DNA from: Baffinella frigidus
Taxonomy: Eukaryota; Cryptophyceae; Cryptomonadales; Baffinellaceae
Length of the DNA: 12,623 bases
NCBI GenBank assembly: GCA_026770585.1
Contig: MU646520.1
Span: forward strand, 346,806-359,428
Direction of reading: 5' to 3'
Below are positions 12,183 to 12,623 of this stretch, piece after piece. A model generated the notes under the pieces. It worked only from the letters and a program-made list of their open reading frames with translations. It had not been told where the DNA came from and did no database searches. The position numbers and the translations under genes are program-made. The number at the start of each line of letters is the position of its first letter. The stretch's first letter is position 1.

Positions 12183-12305
12183 GCTCTGTCCGAGTCAAGT
12201 TGGGCGCGTCATAAAATACATTTAGCCGTCTAAATATATTCAATTTTTACTGGAGCCCCTGCTCTAAAACTAATAATGACGCGCCCAGATTTAGTGAGAG
12301 AGAGC
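12183..12305. mobile_element. MITE with tip GCTCTGTC and TA flanks
   Basis: Left GCTCTGTCCGAGTCAAGTTG then GGCGCGTCAT; right ATGACGCGCCCAGATTTAGT then GAGAGAGAGC. TA at 12181-12182 and 12306-12307. 123 bases, AT-rich inside. Same tip family as 1890-2018. The stretch 12306-12421 shows nothing recognisable. Confidence 0.8.
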
Positions 12306-12421
12306 TAGGATGCATTCCCCCCTGCGGGTGGGTGTAAGCGCCCGGGGTTTAGTTGGAACATTCCTCGCGTACATTTAGTGTTTGTATGGGGGGACGCATG
12401 GTCGCCGTGTTCATCGCAGCA

Positions 12422-12558
12422 GATAACTGAATCAGTTCCCTTTTCATTCAATTAGGAGGCCTAATTTTCATTCAATTAGGAGGCCTAATGCAATTTACTA
12501 TGCCTTAACTAATTTCTCATATCCAACCTCCTATTGAAAAGGAACTGATTGAGTTATC
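12422..12558. mobile_element. MITE with GATAACTSAATCAGTTCC ends and an internal 24-base duplication
   Basis: Left GATAACTGAATCAGTTCCCT then TTTCATT; right AATGAGTTATC-type complement (GAAAAGGAACTGATTGAGTT then ATC). Inside, TTTTCATTCAATTAGGAGGC then CTAA is perfectly repeated in tandem (12441-12464, 12465-12488). Non-coding; no clear target duplication. Confidence 0.75.
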
Positions 12559-12623
12559 TTCCAAGATGAGTGTTGGTATTGACAACGGTCTCGCTCTCTC
12601 TCTTTCGCAACATCCCCCCCCCC

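Noticed and set aside
1-12623. tRNA, rRNA, or bacterial-style promoters and operons
   Set aside because: No cloverleaf with conserved T-loop, no rRNA-like sequence, and no ribosome-binding-site-led frames were seen.

Overview
The window is eukaryotic. Its introns are filled with degenerate heptamers of the CCCTAAA type (the plant and green-algal telomere motif) and with many short inverted-repeat elements. The exons are GC-rich with GT-AG borders. A green alga with repeat-swollen introns fits best; a prasinophyte such as Cymbomonas is a guess, not a demonstration. There is no long genuine reading frame. The long open frames are mostly heptamer repeats read through.

The main result is that very short plus-strand exons, scattered over more than 10 kb, line up as one gene. 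In order they are 1155-1247, 2733-2799, a tentative piece at 5088-5122, 5722-5868, 7825-7888, 9290-9352, 10375-10426 and 11447-11538. From 5722 onward all four junctions agree in splice phase. Read together they give the C-terminal half of a Deg/HtrA-like trypsin-fold serine protease: a TLGIVSG strand, an acidic insert, the nucleophile motif GMSGGPL, then VLGIN and GNYAV. A short helical linker follows, then the start of what looks like a ClpS-type N-degron-binding domain (IRVMLFNDPFN). The 5' part (catalytic His and probably Asp) and the rest of the ClpS-like domain would lie outside the window. The seven better-supported exons total only 578 bases.

Around nearly every exon there is an 'echo'. 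Upstream lie tandem copies of the intron end plus the first part of the exon. Downstream lie copies of the last part of the exon plus the intron start. Only one copy per exon is complete. Segments straddling one splice site have therefore been duplicated over and over while the coding sequence stayed intact.

Layout: 1-1150 exon-1 fragments in CCCCAAA/CCCTAAA repeats; 1155-1600 exon 1 and its 3' echoes; 1620-2170 two MITE-like elements; 2528-3001 dispersed repeat, exon 2 and its echo; 3004-3660 heptamer array; 3660-5065 minisatellites and several MITEs; 5088-5868 tentative exon and acidic exon with three partial copies; 6028-7890 MITEs, exon-4 fragments, an inverted block, an antisense copy of exon 6, then the nucleophile exon; 7889-8830 donor-side echoes and three MITEs; 9020-9890 exon 5 in CCCGAAA repeats; 9898-10590 inverted repeat and exon 6; 10590-11110 mostly unexplained; 11113-11831 a near-perfect MITE, the ClpS-like exon, a MITE beside its donor, and a 3' echo; 11860-12623 CCCAAAA array and two MITEs. 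Several MITEs have TA borders typical of Tc1/mariner-type insertion, and two have an empty-site copy within the window. Exons are numbered in window order, counting the tentative one as exon 3.
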